From NCBI GenBank assembly GCA_050731755.1, contig JBOHPP010000115.1, forward strand, positions 1-16,841: a stretch of 16,841 nt of DNA. The letters run 5' to 3'. The stretch is from JBOHPP01 sp050731755. GTDB taxonomy: Bacteria > Methylomirabilota > Methylomirabilia > Rokubacteriales > CSP1-6. Position numbers and translations under genes: made by a program. This document shows, piece by piece, positions 16,636 to 16,841 of this stretch (position 1 is its first letter; every line of letters begins with the position of its first letter). Under the pieces are notes generated by a model. That model was not told the DNA's origin. It was given only the letters and a program-made list of their open reading frames with translations, and did no database searches.

Positions 16636-16841
16636 CGCGAGCCAGGTGCGCGCGGTCCGGGCGGCGCTGCCACCCCGCAGCAGCGACCGATCGTCTTGGT
16701 CCACGGCGCCGCCAACTCGGCCGCGATCTGGATCTTCTGGCCGGAGCGCCTGGCCCGGCTCGGCTGGGCCTGGTTCGCGCTCGATCTGCGAGGCCACGGC
16801 GCGAGCGCCGCGGACGATCTCGCCGCCACGACGATGGCCGA
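16636..16841 (+). CDS. Alpha/beta hydrolase, N-terminal part; start codon not evident, runs off right edge
   Basis: From about 16687 the translation reads P-I-V-L-V-H-G-A-A-N-S-A-A-I-W, followed by L-D-L-R-G-H-G-A-S, the oxyanion-hole strand and the D-x-R-G-H-G motif of alpha/beta hydrolases. The nucleophile elbow and the rest of the triad would lie beyond the window. The frame is the same as that of the DinB gene and is open from its TAG stop (16633-16635), but between that stop and the H-G motif the only start-like codon is a TTG inside the conserved strand. A GTG at 16646 lies in another frame and would need a frameshift to join. Possible readings are a fused DinB-hydrolase gene broken by a stop, a one-base sequence error, or a non-standard start. 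The coordinate 16636 is the first codon after the stop, not a chosen start. Confidence 0.6.

Overview
This window is a gene-dense, very high-GC stretch of a bacterial chromosome, with no rRNA, tRNA, CRISPR array or insertion sequence that I can see. Gene content and protein style (a two-subunit 2-oxoacid:ferredoxin oxidoreductase, a glcDEF set, a large GOGAT) fit an uncultivated, soil- or subsurface-type lineage such as Rokubacteria/Methylomirabilota. That placement is an impression from the sequence, not a computed one.

The left part (1-9880) is entirely on the minus strand. Reading in the direction of transcription it holds a LysR-type regulator (8960-9880), a small two-CBS-domain protein (8329-8853), the fused gamma/alpha and the beta subunits of a 2-oxoacid:ferredoxin oxidoreductase (korA 6250-8121, korB 5228-6253), and a tightly overlapping run glcD-glcE-glcF-cupin-lutA-like (5077 down to the left edge). 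The last five genes overlap by 1-4 bases at every junction. A cluster of three perfect hairpins (5131-5226) separates korB from glcD.

The right part (9933-16841) is on the plus strand: gltB (10006-14568) and gltD (14575-16020), encoding both subunits of NADPH-dependent glutamate synthase, then a decayed C-terminal piece of a DinB-family gene (16029-16124), an intact DinB-family gene (16141-16635), and the start of an alpha/beta hydrolase that runs off the right edge.

The 125-bp region between the LysR gene and gltB is a divergent control region, comparable in layout to gltC-gltAB of Bacillus subtilis. The genes share metabolites: GOGAT consumes 2-oxoglutarate, the Kor enzyme makes or uses it, and the Glc enzyme feeds glyoxylate into central metabolism. 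A joint carbon/nitrogen control by the LysR protein is a reasonable inference but unproven.

The most notable non-coding observation is that the CBS gene and korA are preceded by the same promoter-like pair of hexamers (TTGCTC, 17-base spacer, TACCAT). I see no clear candidate for a wholly new biological system. The oddities most worth checking are this promoter pair, the short hairpins, the DinB fossil, and the in-frame DinB/hydrolase junction that lacks a start codon.
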